From NCBI GenBank assembly GCA_946633495.1, contig CAMPAX010000003.1:1-31115 (forward strand): 31,115 bases of DNA, given 5' to 3'. The notes beneath the pieces are model-generated. The model saw only the letters and a list, made by a program, of their open reading frames with translations, did not search any database and was not told the origin of the DNA. The translations under genes and the position numbers were made by a program. Below are positions 30,256 to 31,115 of the stretch, piece after piece; positions within the stretch are counted from its first letter, which is position 1, and every line of letters begins with the position of its first letter. Source of the stretch: an uncultured Lachnospiraceae bacterium. Its GTDB lineage: Bacteria > Bacillota > Clostridia > Lachnospirales > Lachnospiraceae.

Positions 30256-30267
30256 GCGCAGGATGAC
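30256..30267 (-). repeat. Possible partial copy of the GTCATCCTG repeat
   Basis: On the minus strand GTCATCCTGCGC, sharing the first nine bases and the final GC with the repeat at 3561. Too short to be sure. Confidence 0.25.
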
Positions 30268-30282
30268 AACAAAAGGAACAAA

Positions 30283-30311
30283 GATAAGAAGATAAGAAGA
30301 TAAGAAGATAG
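30283..30311 (+). repeat. 8-bp tandem repeat, GATAAGAA x 3.6
   Basis: Three exact GATAAGAA units (30283-30306) and a partial fourth. Purine-only apart from the single T in each unit, placed directly before the riboswitch promoter hairpin. Such arrays change copy number by slippage. Confidence 0.85.
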
Positions 30312-30340
30312 GGGCGCATCGGTTGACACGATGCGCCTCT
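30310..30340 (+). promoter_or_regulatory. 12-bp inverted repeat enclosing the -35 box
   Basis: AGGGGCGCATCG (about 30310-30321) pairs with CGATGCGCCTCT (about 30329-30340), one G-T, with TTGACA in the 7-nt loop. It could be an operator over the promoter or the end of the aroC transcript. Confidence 0.6.
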
Positions 30341-30351
30341 TGTGATATAAC
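30323..30351 (+). promoter_or_regulatory. Promoter of the cobalamin-switched gene
   Basis: TTGACA (30323-30328), 17-nt spacer, TATAAC (30346-30351). Perfect -35, 5/6 -10. Start near 30358. Confidence 0.85.
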
Positions 30352-30389
30352 GATAGCCGTGCCTGTGTCTGCGTTGCACGGGTATGATG

Positions 30390-30580
30390 AGCGGTGCCTC
30401 CGACGGAGTAGTTGCTTCGGGCCGGAGGGTAAAAGGGAAGCAGGTGCAGGACCTGCACGATCTCGTCACGGTAACGAGCCGAAAGAGGAAAGACGATGTC
30501 ATAATGTCACTGACCCGTAGCATGGTTGGGAAGACGGCAGCGTTGCTCGAAGTCCGGAAACCTGCCGTTCTTCGGTACGG
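30390..30580 (+). ncRNA. Cobalamin (adenosylcobalamin) riboswitch
   Basis: The B12 box AGTCCGGAAACCTGCC (30551-30566) matches the known consensus AGYCMGGAgACCkGCC. Upstream are GGTGCC (30393-30398), GGGTAAAAGGGAA (30427-30439, the conserved core strand), a GGTG/CACG arm ending CACGGTAA (30467-30474), and GTCACTG (30506-30512), the variant of the usual GCCACTG, followed by GGGAAGACGGC. Spacing and order fit the class. Ligand-bound RNA should favour the terminator at 30687-30714, so the downstream gene would be off when B12 is plentiful. The 582-bp gap between aroC and the lipoprotein is mostly filled by this element and its platform. Confidence 0.92.
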
Positions 30581-30598
30581 AAGGAACTATTCTGCTTT

Positions 30599-30628
30599 GA
30601 TATCCGACAGGGATCACGGACGGATATC
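30599..30628 (+). other. Expression-platform hairpin
   Basis: GATATCCG (30599-30606) pairs with CGGATATC (30621-30628), 8 bp, between the B12 box and the terminator. A further GACCA/TGGTC stem follows at 30648-30665. One of these may act as, or be displaced by, the antiterminator. Confidence 0.5.
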
Positions 30629-30686
30629 GGAAGATATGTTTGCTTCAGACCACGAGGCCTTGGTCGTACTGTTACTGCAGCCAGCT

Positions 30687-30714
30687 ACGCGGCGCGGTAC
30701 GCAGCGTTTTTTTT
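30687..30714 (+). terminator. Riboswitch-controlled terminator
   Basis: ACGCGGCG (30687-30694), loop CGGTA, CGCAGCGT (30700-30707): an 8-bp stem with one G-A mismatch, directly followed by a run of T to 30714. It sits 90 nt before the lipoprotein gene. Confidence 0.8.
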
Positions 30715-30803
30715 GTGCCATGATCAAAGGGATCTTCGGAACAGTCGGCTGTAAAACGGACAAGGCATATCTTTTTATCTATTCGAGTCGAGGAGGAATG
30801 AAC

Positions 30804-31115
30804 ATGAGAAAGAAAGCACTTGGAAAGACTGCGGTGATCCTTACACTGGCACTTGGCATGGCCCTGACGGGGTGCGGATCCGGGGACAAGGCTTCTACGG
30901 AAGCTACTGAAAATGGAACGGATCAGGCTGCTACTGCCACAGGAACGGAGGCTGATACAGAAAAGACTTCAACTGCGGCTGCAACGGAAGCTGAAACGGA
31001 TCAGGCGGTTACGGAGGCTTCCACAGATGAACCGGCTTCCGGTCAGGAGGAAGACGAAGAGGATTACAATACCGGTGATGCATCATTGGACAAAATCCGC
31101 AATCAGGATGAGATC
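30804..31115 (+). CDS. Lipoprotein under B12 control, possibly a CbiK-type cobaltochelatase (3' truncated)
   Basis: 104 aa are visible; the frame runs off the right edge. AGGAGG at 30791-30796 favours the ATG at 30804 over that at 30798. A lipoprotein signal is clear: M-R-K-K, hydrophobic core, L-T-G-C with lipidated Cys24. Then comes a low-complexity Thr/Glu/Ala linker (about 28-85), as in many surface lipoproteins. The last residues, T-G-D-A-S-L-D-K-I-R-N-Q-D-E-I, resemble from memory the lead-in of sirohydrochlorin cobaltochelatases (CbiK) of Clostridia. That would fit the B12 riboswitch. The alternative is a cobalamin- or cobalt-binding transporter lipoprotein. The enzymatic domain itself is outside the window. 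Confidence 0.75.
   Translation, partial: MRKKALGKTAVILTLALGMALTGCGSGDKASTEATENGTDQAATATGTEADTEKTSTAAATEAETDQAVTEASTDEPASGQEEDEEDYNTGDASLDKIRNQDEI

Noticed and set aside
30283..30311. Start of a CRISPR array
   Set aside because: Units of 8 bp in direct tandem without spacers; this is a simple repeat.

Overview
The window reads as a chromosomal segment of an anaerobic, Gram-positive Clostridia bacterium, most likely of the Lachnospiraceae. The grounds are the ylxM-ffh-rpsP-khpA-rimM-trmD order typical of Bacillota, RNase Y, a rubredoxin-first ('reverse') rubrerythrin, LrgAB, a clostripain-family peptidase, and strong AGGAGG-type ribosome binding sites with sigma-A promoters. No tRNA, rRNA, CRISPR array, IS element or prophage was found. 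Base composition looks even and close to half G+C.

Layout. (1) 1-4436: the tail of a histidine-phosphotransfer protein, then the SRP and ribosome-maturation operon. The usual last gene, rplS, is not next to trmD. (2) 4484-7634: a lipoprotein, an OmpR-type response regulator and a sensor kinase, with a strong terminator between regulator and kinase. (3) 7739-14147: reverse rubrerythrin, a convergent membrane EAL c-di-GMP phosphodiesterase, an MscS channel and a membrane-anchored C11 peptidase. (4) 14164-21206: carB alone on the minus strand, diverging from mutY, whose 3' end overlaps a GH3 N-acetylglucosaminidase by 97 bp. lrgAB follows. (5) 21239-25520: an accessory cluster made of a small leader-peptide-like protein, then three paralogous single-pass membrane proteins (two with an N-terminal zinc ribbon, one without), then hisC. 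(6) 25567-30221: rny, a Nudix hydrolase, a tyrosine recombinase behind a structured leader, and aroC. (7) 30222-31115: a cobalamin riboswitch with a terminator platform, controlling a lipoprotein cut by the window edge. That lipoprotein may be an extracytoplasmic CbiK-type cobalt chelatase.

The most promising undescribed material is the 21.2-24.5 kb cluster (leader-like small protein plus zinc-ribbon/Pro-Tyr-Gly linker/TM/beta-domain paralogues, with hairpin-rich leaders). After it come the xerD leader RNA and the B12-switched lipoprotein. Several genes (rny, the rubrerythrin, xerD, the second paralogue) carry inverted repeats at or near the predicted RNA 5' end, and rny also hides its Shine-Dalgarno sequence in a small hairpin. 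All functions are inferred from sequence motifs and remembered family features; no database search was run.
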